From contig OZ025280.1 of NCBI GenBank assembly GCA_964019165.1, positions 11,588,428 to 11,652,427 on the forward strand: DNA of 64,000 bases. The letters are read 5' to 3'. The notes under the pieces are model-generated. The model had not been told where the DNA came from. It was given only the letters and a program-made list of their open reading frames with translations, and ran no database searches. Source of the stretch: Mastigias papua (lineage: Eukaryota > Cnidaria > Scyphozoa > Rhizostomeae > Mastigiidae). Below are positions 53,421 through 62,460 of this stretch, piece by piece. Made by a program: the position numbers and the translations under genes. How positions within the stretch are numbered: position 1 is the stretch's first letter; each line of letters starts with the position of its first letter.

Positions 53421-53610
53421 AGTTGCTCAGACGGCTGCACATGATGAGCAAAATGGCATGAGTGACAAAAATTATCAAACTGGTTTGATATCTTGAGATT
53501 GGACTCATGAGTCAACATTCTCACCTAAAAGCCGCCCCACACGTGAGTCAAATGGCTGAGCTAAATGTCTCTCATGACATTTAGCTCAGCCATTTGACTC
53601 TCGTGTGCGC
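53400..53610 (-). repeat. Right terminal inverted repeat of the Harbinger element
   Basis: This is the inverse partner of 50285-50495, with the same nested ATTTAGCTCAGCCATTTGAC palindrome. The start of the nuclease gene overlaps its inner end. Confidence 0.85.
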
Positions 53611-53613
53611 CTA

Positions 53614-54012
53614 GCATCAGGGTAAGCTAAAATGGGAGCAGAACACAAACAAGTGTGTAAAGCAAGAAAGATGGCTTGATGGCGATCATCCCAAATAAAT
53701 GGTGCACATTCCTTGGTAAGCGCAGTAAGAGGGGCAGCAAGGGTAGCAAAGTGAGGAATACATTTCCTATAGTACCCTGCGAAGCCTAGGAATGAGCACA
53801 ACATGTCAAGGGCTGCCGGGGGTGGTACTTCTTTAACAGTTTTAGTTTGTGAAGGATCTGTGTGCACGCCAGTGCTGGAGACAGTGTGTAACTACATAAA
53901 CTACCTTGTCAGCACCAAACAATCAGTTTGATGCTTTAACGCGAAGATTATGTTCCCGAAATCGTTGAAGGACAGTTCTTAAGTGCTCGCAATGATCGTG
54001 AATACCTTTCGT
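53614..54012 (-). pseudogene. gypsy-2 reverse transcriptase fragment, 5' end cut at the virus-like block
   Basis: The minus strand reads GIHDHCEHLRTVLQRFREHN near 54010-53950, then VHTDPSQTKTVKEVPPP and FLGFAGYYRKCIPHFATLAA, APFIWDDRHQAIF and APILAYPD. This is the thumb of a gypsy reverse transcriptase and the link to RNase H. The palm with the active site should lie beyond 54015 but is replaced abruptly by the virus-like genes. This marks a recombination or deletion junction. Confidence 0.82.
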
Positions 54013-54459
54013 CGAAAGACGGCTCGACTCGGCCAGATCACCGAGAACCCCTATATCTTCTACAGAGTACCAACCGGCACAAAGATAGAGATGCTATGTA
54101 ATGGATCGTCCGTGTGGAGATCCCCCCTCGAGTCGACACGAGATCAATACGATAGAATGCGAAAGTTGTTGAATCTCGATACGAACCAGCCCCTAATACA
54201 GTATATAGATCTGCTGGTAAACGACCAATCTGCGACCTCAGATTGTCAGTACAATCTATACTGCGATACCCTGACACTGACCAGCCGACTAGCTGACGGC
54301 AGTATCTGTCAGGATCTATGACAGGCTGCTCTATCACAAATAGAACTGCCTGCCGGTAAGGTATTAGACAAAGACAACGAGAGGATGATTAATATGTACA
54401 ACTTTCGTGAGATCAGAATACCGACTCGAGGTACTCCAATGAAGACCTTTATCGGTTGA
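54010..54459 (+). pseudogene. Virus-like block: unknown protein upstream of protease, N-terminus cut, one TGA
   Basis: From about 54010 the frame leaves gypsy sequence and reads RRKTARLGQITENPYIFYRV, then SSVWRSPLESTRDQYDRMRK and LYCDTLTLTSRLADG. A TGA at 54319-54321 interrupts it. The same frame then stays open to a TGA at 54457-54459, ten bases before the protease ATG. The tight spacing suggests the two were expressed from one transcript. No family is recognised; a structural or core protein is possible by position next to the protease in adenovirus-type genomes, but that is inference. Confidence 0.5.
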
Positions 54460-54469
54460 GACGACAAGT

Positions 54470-55231
54470 ATGGATAATTTTCAGATTGAGAAATGCGCAC
54501 GAATAGACTCGCGCTATCTGGGTCATGTTTTTGCCAGATGTCTCCTAACCGATGACATCAACAAACTACTTGAGTCGTCGGTGAACGGATTACGACTGTT
54601 TCTGGCGAACACACTGTTACACAGAGGATTGGAACATTTCCCTATAGCTTTTGTATTGAATACGGGTACTCACAAGAACGAAGGTACACACTGGCAAGCC
54701 GTCTATTTTGATCACGAGCACAGAGCCTACTTTTTCGACTCGTACGGACGAGTACCAAGACTAGACTTTGTACAATTTATTGAGGTTATAATGACATTTT
54801 CCTATCTTCGTCAGAGGTATAGAGATATGCCCCTGCGACAGCTACTGTCCGATGAGCTGTTCACAAATGATGCCCTGAGCAAAGCAAAACATCGTCAATC
54901 ACTGGATGGTGAATGGTACACTTATTTTCCCTATCAGATTCAAAACGATTCTAGTAACGTATGTGGAGAGTATTCACTTCTGTTTTTATACAATATAACT
55001 CAATGCAGAATGCCCTGGAAAGATGCCTACAAGTAGTGGGAACAGTGTTATCTAGTACCCACAGCTTCTTTATCAGGCTTGTGCCCTTGCTGTCGACCCG
55101 CAAATGCCGCAAGATTTCAGGGACAGCCCCTCACTCGAAAACAGCAAGAAGAACTACTGAAAAATGATAAACAAATTAGAACTATCTTCTACAATATATT
55201 TCAATTTTATATCAGCAATGTTATGTCATAA
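54470..55231 (+). pseudogene. Virus-like block: adenain-type cysteine protease, one TAG
   Basis: The ATG at 54470 opens a protein with the adenovirus/Polinton protease (C5) signature: His in GTHWQAVYF (about 54690), Asp in YFFDSYGRVP, Gln in YQIQND, and nucleophile Cys in SNVCGEYSLLF (about 54958). Such enzymes cleave capsid and core precursors during particle maturation. The TAG at 55034-55036 follows WKDAYK, but the frame continues open for 64 more codons to TAA at 55229-55231, with a CPCC pair. The 188 residues before the TAG include all catalytic residues, so the extension may be a tail or a separate relic. The protease family call is firm; the virus family is not. Confidence 0.85.
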
Positions 55232-55287
55232 TCATCATGTAAAATGAGAGTTTAAACAATGTATATAGACATGTTATGTTAAATATA

Positions 55288-56565
55288 TCATTTGCACGAT
55301 CCGTGCTTCGGTGCCGAGTGTTTCTGTGATTCATCGTCTTTACTGTCACTCGCCTCATCACTGCTACTACTACTTGACTGTGCATCTGTATCCGTTACAG
55401 GATATGGTCAGTTTCGTACTCCTCTCCTCTGCTGTCGCCTCTCACGTTTGAGGTCTATAATATACTTGTGAGTATGTGCTGTCTTAACAGATCATTGCCA
55501 GTCACTTCTGGGGCCTGCAATGTCATGTATAAACTTGGTAACACTGTTAATGGTTTTATCGCACACAACACAATTGTACCTGAGATTACCAGCTTTCGAT
55601 TCTAGTGTCTTATAGGAAGTCATACTATCTCGTAATACAGTTTGAACAAGGTCATCTGTTGTGTCAAACATTACATTCTCTACGGCCAGAGGAGATCCGG
55701 TAACTGCCGCCAAAAGAGCAGAATATCCCAACCAGCCCTTGCTCTGTCCAGTTATGCACAGCACATGATATAACGTAAGAGTCGAGCTCGATCCGATACA
55801 CATATGAAAAGGTGATCCATGAGGGTATTGGAAATAATAGCAATCTTCCTATGTATCTCACTAAGTCTCCTAACAGTCGAGGTACTGTGTAATGAATCAT
55901 ACAGAGTCAATGACGGCACTTTATGTAACATATGATTAATAATGCTATTAGTCAATATCCGTCTGGTGTTATCTCCCCCCAGTACAGGGATGCTGGAGAG
56001 AGCTAACAACATGATATCCTGATGACACGAACAGGTAAGAGGTGTCTTGGAGATATCGTCTAGTTGCTGCATCACTGTAATAGGATCAGATGATTCAACT
56101 TTCTCTATGACAAAACAGACGATGCATAACTTATTAAACAGTCTATATATCTGTCGTATTCGAACACGACCACATGGCCTAAATACCACTCTGGTGTTGC
56201 ATCTACTGCACAGTCGTCCTGACTGTATAACTGTCAATGACGTCTTCTCATGTATAGGGGGCAGAACAAGAGATGCTATCTTAGATATGGCGACAGCCAC
56301 ATCACGTCCACCCACAGCATTCTCGTAGAGGTCGCATTGCCTGCGAGTGGTTCTATAGATGACACGTACAGCTGTCATGAACAGATGTCCCAGCCTGTCG
56401 TTGATCGTAACCTCTGCTATCGTCGGTGTGTCATTCGTTGACGAGGGCAGTGCAGCACTGTGCTCCTCGTCGACAACCATATTCTGAGGTCTCAGTGGCA
56501 GCAGCATCGGTAGCTGTTCGGATGTACTCGTCACACTCGGTGTCGCCCTACACACAGAACAGAGA
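55288..56565 (-). pseudogene. Virus-like block: cysteine-rich protein, one frameshift and two TGA
   Basis: The frame opens after a good acceptor, TCTGTTCTGTGTGTAG, near 56553 or from an ATG at about 56509. It reads VTINDRLGHLFMTAVRVIYR, LCSRCNTRVVFRPCGRVRIR, LFNKLCIVCFVIEKVE and LTCSCHQDIMLLALSS. The spaced CxxC pairs suggest zinc binding. Near 55800 the frame shifts to GYSALLAAVTGSPLAVENVM and YNCVVCDKTINSVTKFIHD. TGA codons at 55494-55492 and 55410-55408 interrupt it, yet the frame goes on through a basic stretch (LKRERRQQRRGVR) and a serine/acid tail to 55288. No family is recognised. It is transcribed away from the gene at 56670. Confidence 0.5.
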
Positions 56566-56669
56566 ATATATTATCACGTGACATACAACGAGTATATAAA
56601 ACATCGGGTCGAGTCACACAACCTCTCTTCGTTATCGGTCGCAGATGAGTACAGACGACAACGAAGACA
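56566..56669. promoter_or_regulatory. Divergent promoter region with TATA box
   Basis: The 104 bases between two divergent genes hold TATATAAA at about 56593-56600, placed for the plus-strand gene, and CACGTGAC near 56575. An upstream ATG at 56646 in another frame would start a 50-codon frame overlapping the main gene. Confidence 0.5.
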
Positions 56670-58001
56670 ATGGCCGATACAGATCAACCTATACAACAGT
56701 GTTTGGAGGATGCGTATGGAAACTCGTTGAGCACAAACCAGAACAGATCGACACAGGACGACCTGTTATTGGAGTGGTTACCATCATCAAAACTACATGA
56801 GCTAACAGAGAAATTGTCAGAGGCGACAATCGTCTGTGATAAATACTATCAATACCACATCTACAATCTGATCGTATTCGACAAACATGCTCGTCACCTG
56901 CTGACATGCCTACCAGCCTACCTGAAGGATACCGACCAGCTGTACCGACGATATGGTCGACAGCTGTCGTTCTGTATACACAAACAGCGAAAATGTATGT
57001 ACTCGAAATCGACAACAATTCAGTTAATAGTACGATATCTTAGAGCAAAGAACAGACAGAAGGAACACGGAGAACAGTTCTTGCAGGACAGTGGCCTACA
57101 GGCAAAACTATCAGAGTGGCAGGTATCCTACTGTACAACGATATGCTACACATCACCGCAAGAATATCTAAAATTTATGTGTACTTACGGTCTCTACTTT
57201 ATGGGCTGTAGCGAGGGCAGTATCGTCGGTGGCTGTCTCGTCTCCGACACTGAAGACCGGTTCGTAGCATTGGAGCTGGACTGGACCGATCGACACTCCG
57301 ACGACACTGACGACGACGATTATACGACGAGTGGTGACGGGAAGACGATCGGTGAGAATGCCATTGACTCATCGACGTCTGCAGATGCCGGTGTGTCTGG
57401 TGGTGGTGCGGGAGATTCCATCAGCGATGCGAACACCTCAGACGAGGAGGGCAACGATGTCACCATCAGTTTGGATCAGCCAGCAATCGCCTCCACAACA
57501 CCAGCACACAGTCGGTCACAGGCGATATCATCAGAAAGGAAGGTGGACACCCAATCTGGAGTCTTGAGAGCGATGTCGGCCCCGCCTCGCTCGTCGACAG
57601 CATCTGAAAAAGACAACATATCATTGAGCGAAAGAGAATGACAACATCTAAAACGACTAAAGACATTCAGATCACACGGTCAGTGTGGACATCACAGACT
57701 GTCGGTAGTAGCACGAGACCCACACCCACGATCGGATTGTGTCGTCTATCACTCGCAGACATACGATCGAGGAGATGGCAGAGAATACTCAGATAAGAAG
57801 ACGTATTTCGTGCCCGCATCTGGGACACTACTCGCGGCCTCTCTCAGCTCATCGTCATCGACAAAATCCAAAAAATGCAAAACCGTAATCACTGAGTGTA
57901 TGGGTGAGGATAAGCCAACAGCAAAACACCCCAACAAGAAAAAAGCAGCAAAAGCACCATCACAAGAAGAGGAGGAGCACATTACACTCGATAGACTCTA
58001 A
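56670..58001 (+). pseudogene. Virus-like block: acidic, serine-rich protein, one TGA
   Basis: The ATG at 56670 follows the TATA box by about 70 bases. The first 200 residues look globular (LVFDKHARHLLTCLPAYLKD, YGRQLSFCIHKQRKCMYSKS, EYLKFMCTYGLYFMGCSEG). The next hundred are acidic and Ser/Gly-rich (HSDDTDDDDYTTSGDG). A TGA at 57639-57641 follows LSERE, but the frame then stays open for 120 more codons, with SLSSSSSTKSKKCK and a lysine-rich, acidic end to 58001. The long acidic tail would suit a transcription activator or nucleic-acid mimic, but no domain is recognised. Confidence 0.55.
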
Positions 58002-58149
58002 CGTATTGTAGACAATCACTCTAACCTGTTATAGTTGATGATTTACGCTTGAACCTCATGTCTGATATATCTCACGTTGTTTAGTTGCTGCGTCTTTCTT
58101 CTCCGAATCTGAGCAACATAACCATTACATGGAAATATATAGCATGAAA

Positions 58150-58262
58150 TCACAGGGGTGTACCCTCAAATCACCTCAAAAACCCTCAAATCCCCTCAAA
58201 AGACCTCACATGTGAGGTCTTTTGAGGGGATTTGAGGTTTTTTGAGGTTTTTTGAGGTTGTT
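58150..58262. repeat. Hairpin of CCTCAAA repeats
   Basis: Left-arm repeats (CCTCAAATCACCTCAAA, CCCTCAAATCCCCTCAAAAG) meet their inverse at a centre CTCACATGTGAG near 58211. The right arm continues TTTTGAGGGGATTTGAGG, then TTTTTTGAGG twice. The central 25 or so bases on each side are perfectly paired. It lies in a non-coding gap between two transcription units. The organisation recalls small DNA virus origins or a terminator, but no known motif is matched. Confidence 0.75.
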
Positions 58263-58329
58263 TGAAGATTAGTACGACAGATCACACCAGGCAATAATCA
58301 ATAGAACAGGGTGTACATATGAAGTGTGA

Positions 58330-58495
58330 TATATGGCACGTACATAATGAATACGCCGCGTACACAATGAACCGAGTACATTACCATGACTTCGTTTTAC
58401 AAACGATGTAATGGTAATACACTCATTTTCCCCCCACCAGCATGGTAATACACTCGTTTAATCGCAGGCGATGACAGGTCATAACTGCATATAAG
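58330..58495 (+). promoter_or_regulatory. Promoter of the spliced unit: repeats and TATA box
   Basis: TATAA at 58490-58494 lies about 85 bases before the mini-exon ATG at 58580. Upstream are two direct copies of ATGGTAATACACTC (about 58409 and 58442), a third related GAGTACATTACCATG in inverse near 58374, and GTACATAATGAAT/GTACACAATGAAC repeats near 58340-58365. Repeated short motifs before a TATA box look like activator sites. Confidence 0.5.
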
Positions 58496-58579
58496 CCGGC
58501 TCTCTCTGTTCAAACGCCATTCGATCTCAACATAGAGATTGGAACACGTCGACAAGACAGCTTTAAAGATCATACAAGA

Positions 58580-58600
58580 ATGTCAGAGTACCTAAATTCG
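58580..58600 (+). CDS. Leader mini-exon coding MSEYLNS, with strong splice donor
   Basis: The first ATG after the TATA box starts seven codons and runs directly into TCG|GTGAGTACAG, a near-consensus 5' splice site, phase 0. At least four 3' splice sites downstream (exons starting 58643, 59461, 60228 and 62163) are also phase 0, each opening a different long frame. Without splicing the leader frame closes soon after. The simplest reading is a shared leader spliced alternatively to several bodies. Confidence 0.55.
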
Positions 58601-58627
58601 GTGAGTACAGATTAAAACATTTCACTG

Positions 58628-59398
58628 ATGAAATCGAGACAGTCGATAAAGAGGAGAGCTCTCAACGAACTTCTCGAGTATTGTAAACAGAAATATGATT
58701 TATTCGATAGAGACGATCCACGATCAATAGACTTGTTCGATACACATTTTGAAGACAGAGTTACGATACACAGAGATGACTATTTTTGGACACCCGAATT
58801 AGCAAAAGACTACTGGCTACATAAGGGACCGTCTGGTATGCCACTATCACTGAACGAGGGTGAAGTGTTAGATTTTTGGACAGACATAGAGACGATTTGG
58901 CACGATCATTTACGCACTGCTCTTCGTGGGCATAACAACGTACCGAAATGTTTACCAATCTATCAACTGCACTTTGCCTCTGAACCACATCCAATAACAC
59001 GCCTATGTGTAACAGTATGGAGGAGTATGTACCAACCTCTACGTAATGTTACCTACTTGATCATGAACGAAAACGCAACGACAGTGCTTCATAGACTACA
59101 TCGTGTACGGCAATTAGACCAAAGCCAACAGATACTGCTCAGTGAACTGAAATTGAGACATGGACGCCAGATTTATTGGTTATTAGACCCTAAACAATGT
59201 ATATCGAGTACAGTACTAGATGCTTACTATAAAGCGGACACGTCGATATCAGAAGGACTAGCTACTTTTACCATTTTATCGTCTCTCATTACACATCCAC
59301 AAAGACGACCTTTCTACCTAGACAGCAGTAAAATACACGTTAGACCAGAACCAGAAATACACATTAGACCAGAACCAGAATCGATTAATGATAAATGA
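58628..59398 (+). CDS. Virus-like block: unknown 256-residue protein
   Basis: An ATG at 58628 (MKSRQSIKRRALNELLEYCK) starts an uninterrupted frame. A 3' splice site AATCGAGACAG before 58643 lies in the same frame, so the leader exon could also be joined here. The sequence is rich in Trp, Tyr and His (DDYFWTPELAKDYWLHKG, LDFWTDIETIWHDHLR), probably globular, and ends with a duplicated IHVRPEPE/IHIRPEPE. No family recognised. It is one of three genes of the block with no stop mutation. Confidence 0.6.
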   Translation: MKSRQSIKRRALNELLEYCKQKYDLFDRDDPRSIDLFDTHFEDRVTIHRDDYFWTPELAKDYWLHKGPSGMPLSLNEGEVLDFWTDIETIWHDHLRTALRGHNNVPKCLPIYQLHFASEPHPITRLCVTVWRSMYQPLRNVTYLIMNENATTVLHRLHRVRQLDQSQQILLSELKLRHGRQIYWLLDPKQCISSTVLDAYYKADTSISEGLATFTILSSLITHPQRRPFYLDSSKIHVRPEPEIHIRPEPESINDK

Positions 59399-59460
59399 AC
59401 CTGATGACGGTGCAAACAAACTACAGAAAGATCACGACTGTATGTCTCTCATTATTGTAG

Positions 59461-60207
59461 CACTACAACAAGAACAGAGACCCACGTATAGCACAAGGAC
59501 AGAGGTACAGACAGAGAGGGCGTTACAGACCATTCCCATCGATACCGTGGGTGCGAGATGAGCAGAGATTCATCACTCATTATTCACCGGCACCCATCGA
59601 ACCACCCATAATCACTCATCCTCATATGGCAGATCTAACTCGTACAGTCATACCACTCATACCATTATTAGTACACCAAATACTTCAATCATTACCACCA
59701 CCGCCACCTCCACAGCCAACACTACCACCTCCACAACCAACACCACCACCTCCACAACCAACATCACCACCTCCACAACCAACATCACCACCAAAAGTAG
59801 TGGAGCTCGCTCCCGATGTATCGATAAAATCAGAACCCGACATAATTGTTGTAGAAGATGAGACAGAAATAAAAGGCGATCCAGACGACAAGGACGACCA
59901 GATAGAAACCAATGTCATGTACCATCAGCATCAAATACATTATCACTCGAGACAGACCGAACTGGAAAGAATACATCGAGATATACGACACGGACGAGTA
60001 GGAAATCAAGACCCGAGACAGTTCTACTCATGGGTACGGGAGAAACACCATAGAACAGTGCAAAAACGACTTAAATATCTTAACGCTTTTCAATCCTATT
60101 TTAGAACACTACCCGAAAAGTATTTTATGCGACTGTTTCCTAGTGGTAGGTTAGAGATAAAACCTCGTTGCACACAGGAGTTACATGAGCTATTTCCATT
60201 ATCGTAA
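59461..60207 (+). CDS. Virus-like block: basic then proline-rich protein
   Basis: The frame begins at a 3' splice site (TGTCTCTCATTATTGTAG before 59461) and has no ATG early, which supports splicing from the leader. An arginine-rich start (GQRYRQRGRYRPFPSIPW) is followed by about 25 residues of PPPPQPT repeats. Then come an acidic part with IIVVEDETE, which fits a SUMO-interaction motif, and a C-terminal segment with FYSWVREKHHRTVQKRLKYL. Low-complexity linkers and basic arms suggest a regulatory or nucleic-acid-binding protein; no family recognised. No internal stops. Confidence 0.55.
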   Translation, partial: HYNKNRDPRIAQGQRYRQRGRYRPFPSIPWVRDEQRFITHYSPAPIEPPIITHPHMADLTRTVIPLIPLLVHQILQSLPPPPPPQPTLPPPQPTPPPPQPTSPPPQPTSPPKVVELAPDVSIKSEPDIIVVEDETEIKGDPDDKDDQIETNVMYHQHQIHYHSRQTELERIHRDIRHGRVGNQDPRQFYSWVREKHHRTVQKRLKYLNAFQSYFRTLPEKYFMRLFPSGRLEIKPRCTQELHELFPLS

Positions 60208-60227
60208 TCACTTATTACTGTTTGTAG

Positions 60228-62053
60228 CAACTGGTCATTAAACGATACAAAAAGGGTAACACGACATGGTACAAGCAACCATTTGACCGTCATCCATCGA
60301 TGAAAGATAGAGACTTTGTAGAGGCAATGGACAAAGAAAATAGATAGCTAATGTGACTTTGCCTTAAACGAACTGACTTTGAGGAAGAATGTGAATAACA
60401 CCTAGGACAATTACCATTATATATACAAAAACATTTTCATCCTCATCTTCAAGAATATCAGACGAGTCGTAATGCTATCTTGTATTTAATAGAAAGTTTG
60501 ACAGCACAACAATACCAGATAGAGGACTGTAAACATCTGCATGTTGTTAAGTACAAAGTAGTGGATGCCAATATAGAGGACGAGATTGGACCTAAGGACG
60601 ATAATATCGTACATGATATTCGACCATTGACACCAAGAAGTTATTATGAGAAAGGCAACATCGATGATTCAAGGACAGACCAAAGAGACGATGAACAGAA
60701 CACACTAGCCGTATTAGGCATGGTTCAGACGTCGAACTTTTCATGCGCCGAAATAAATGTGAATTTAGGTCGACCCAAATGTATTTAATCCTAGTTCGAT
60801 TCAGATGTCGAACTTTTCATGCACCAAATTTTATGTGAAATTACGACAGATATCAAGTTTACTAGATACGATTGAAGACAAAGCTAAGAGAAGCCCAAAA
60901 GAGTTCCTATTTTTTGTAGCCTAACCCAATAAATAGGTATGGGAATTTAGATGTACTGATTTCAAGGAAAATATCAGAAGTTCAGCTATATAGAGCTGTA
61001 TACGACAATAGAAATCTGAATGGCACCAGTTACAACAAACTATTCAACATTCTTTGGTTTACAATACACAAGATGTTGCGAGAAATTCAAGTGTTCTCAC
61101 TTAACCTTGCCAGAATAAACTGAAAGCTCACGATAGATACACAGAATAATATCCCAAAACAAATCAATTTATATAGTAGACTTTGTAACGTGAAGTTATA
61201 AAAGTATATTTGTTGTAATTAAAACCTGCAAATCGACGAGTGAAAGTTTGTTTTTGCAGTAGAAAGGGACTAACGTTCAGGTACACTATTGTGTATCATA
61301 TCAAGAGAATGCTTGACAACCACAGAGCTTGACACTTATGCTTATTCTGATTCAAATGTTAGCGCTTTTGCAAGAAACGGAAAAACATTGCTATCTATCA
61401 GACATTCATTTGCTCACGATCGTGGCCACAAGTTCCACGCCTGGAAACTATGGCTTCATCTCACTATTTTGCTTACGGAATCTTCTGGATAGAATAAAAT
61501 TTCTGGTATTTGAAATGGCTTGAAAGCCTATTTAAAGAGTTAAAAAGCCATGTACGATTCGAAATACTTCAAATTGACTAATGCCCGTATATTTTAAGTG
61601 TAAAAATGCAAGCACCAGTTTTGCAGAATGTCCACACACATTTGCGGCGGGTTGAACACCCATTACAAGACTGCATAATTCGTTGTTTTGAGCAGCCACA
61701 GCTTCAACTTCCGCGCTGGACATTTCGAACATTTTGTCATGTGCAGTTGAGATGATCCACTAGAGAACAATAGCTTACGTCAGGATTAATCCGAGATTTC
61801 ATGTTAGATTAAATTATGCATTAAGAACGGCTCATGAGAAGTACGGCTTATGAATCAAAACCGTACTTAATGCATTAAGTACGACTGGGCCGGTCGAACT
61901 TATTATTTGGGTCGACCTTACTATTAAGTGCAGAGCCACTATGATTCAGATGTCGATCTTTTCATGAACTTTATTTGCTACATTTAGTTCGGCGCATGAC
62001 AAGTTCGACGTCTGAGCTAGGCCTTACCCTTTTACAGGGACACTGATATTTAG
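60228..62053 (+). pseudogene. Virus-like block: gene with three stops, split by a Harbinger insertion
   Basis: After a 3' splice site (TTATTACTGTTTGTAG) the frame opens QLVIKRYKKGNTTWYKQPFD and runs to 60716. It is broken by TAG (60345), TGA (60354) and TAA (60396). Recognisable text continues: TDFEEECE, HPHLQEYQTSRNAILYLIES and VVDANIEDEIGPKDD. At TTA (60714-60716) a 1307-base Harbinger element interrupts it. Beyond the second TTA the frame continues nine codons to TAG at 62051-62053. Frame agreement on both sides of the insertion shows this was one gene. Function unknown. Confidence 0.55.
60717..62023. mobile_element. Non-autonomous PIF/Harbinger element with TTA duplication
   Basis: TTA at 60714-60716 and 62024-62026 flank ends GGCATGGTTCAGACGTCGAA and the inverse of GGCCTAGCTCAGACGTCGAA. 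Both continue with CATGCGCCGAA. Inner copies of the same end motif, GATTCAGATGTCGA, occur near 60800 (same direction as the left end) and 61945, and GGTCGACCCAAAT lies inverted at about 60770 and 61905. Thus the ends are layered, as if one element had inserted in another of its kind. Frames inside (61289-61492) show no transposase. Confidence 0.85.
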
Positions 62054-62162
62054 ACTTTATATGCTATGTAATGATATGATTTTGATGTTGTTTAACCAAT
62101 ATTGATATGTGCTTTAACCTTAACATCCCTCTACCTGCTAAGTAAGGTATATTTCTCCCTAG

Positions 62163-62453
62163 GACAGAACACTCGTTCCAAACACTGTGTTTGTTGGCAA
62201 AATTCCACGCGATGTCACCGCCGTAGAGTTGGCTCAGTCTTTCGAACAGTTCGGTCAACTAGTCGAATGTAAACTTATTCGACAGCCATGTCCCCCCTAC
62301 AGATCCTTAGGATATGGATTCGTAAAATTCATGTCTCAAAGACCAATAGACTATCTATTAGGTAGCGGAAACTCAATGACATTTTATTTTAGAAATCAGG
62401 CAGTGATTCTAAGCCCTGCTTATCGTACCCCTATACCACACCATACTAGGTAA
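62163..62453 (+). CDS. Virus-like block: RNA-recognition-motif protein exon
   Basis: After acceptor ATATTTCTCCCTAG the frame reads DRTLVPNTVFVGKIPRDVTA, then ELAQSFEQFGQLVECKLIR and SLGYGFVKFMS. VFVGKI is RNP2 and GYGFVKF is RNP1, the RNA-contacting strands of an RRM. The PNTVFVGKI and GYGFVKF spacing and the end NQAVILSPAYR recall DAZ/BOULE-type RRMs, which bind 3' untranslated regions of mRNA. The exon enters in phase 0, matching the leader. It closes at TAA 62451-62453, which also forms a donor-like AG|GTAAGA. An RRM gene is unusual in a DNA virus, so host capture is possible. Confidence 0.7.
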   Translation, partial: DRTLVPNTVFVGKIPRDVTAVELAQSFEQFGQLVECKLIRQPCPPYRSLGYGFVKFMSQRPIDYLLGSGNSMTFYFRNQAVILSPAYRTPIPHHTR

Positions 62454-62460
62454 GACTTTA

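Larger units (their letters stand above)
50285..53610. mobile_element. PIF/Harbinger transposon with CTA target duplication
   Basis: CTA at 50282-50284 and 53611-53613 flank termini GGCACACACGAG and the inverse of GCGCACACGAG. Inserting into gypsy-2, it split YPDA from the FILQMDAS-like continuation. It encodes the two proteins typical of the superfamily: a MADF/Myb-like DNA-binding protein (plus strand) and a DDE nuclease (minus strand), transcribed toward each other. Its inverted repeats are about 210 bases long and contain nested palindromes. Confidence 0.92.

Noticed and set aside
53983..54030. ATG-started beginning (MLAMIVNTF) of the frame before the protease
   Set aside because: These codons are antisense gypsy reverse transcriptase; the virus-like reading begins only at about 54010.
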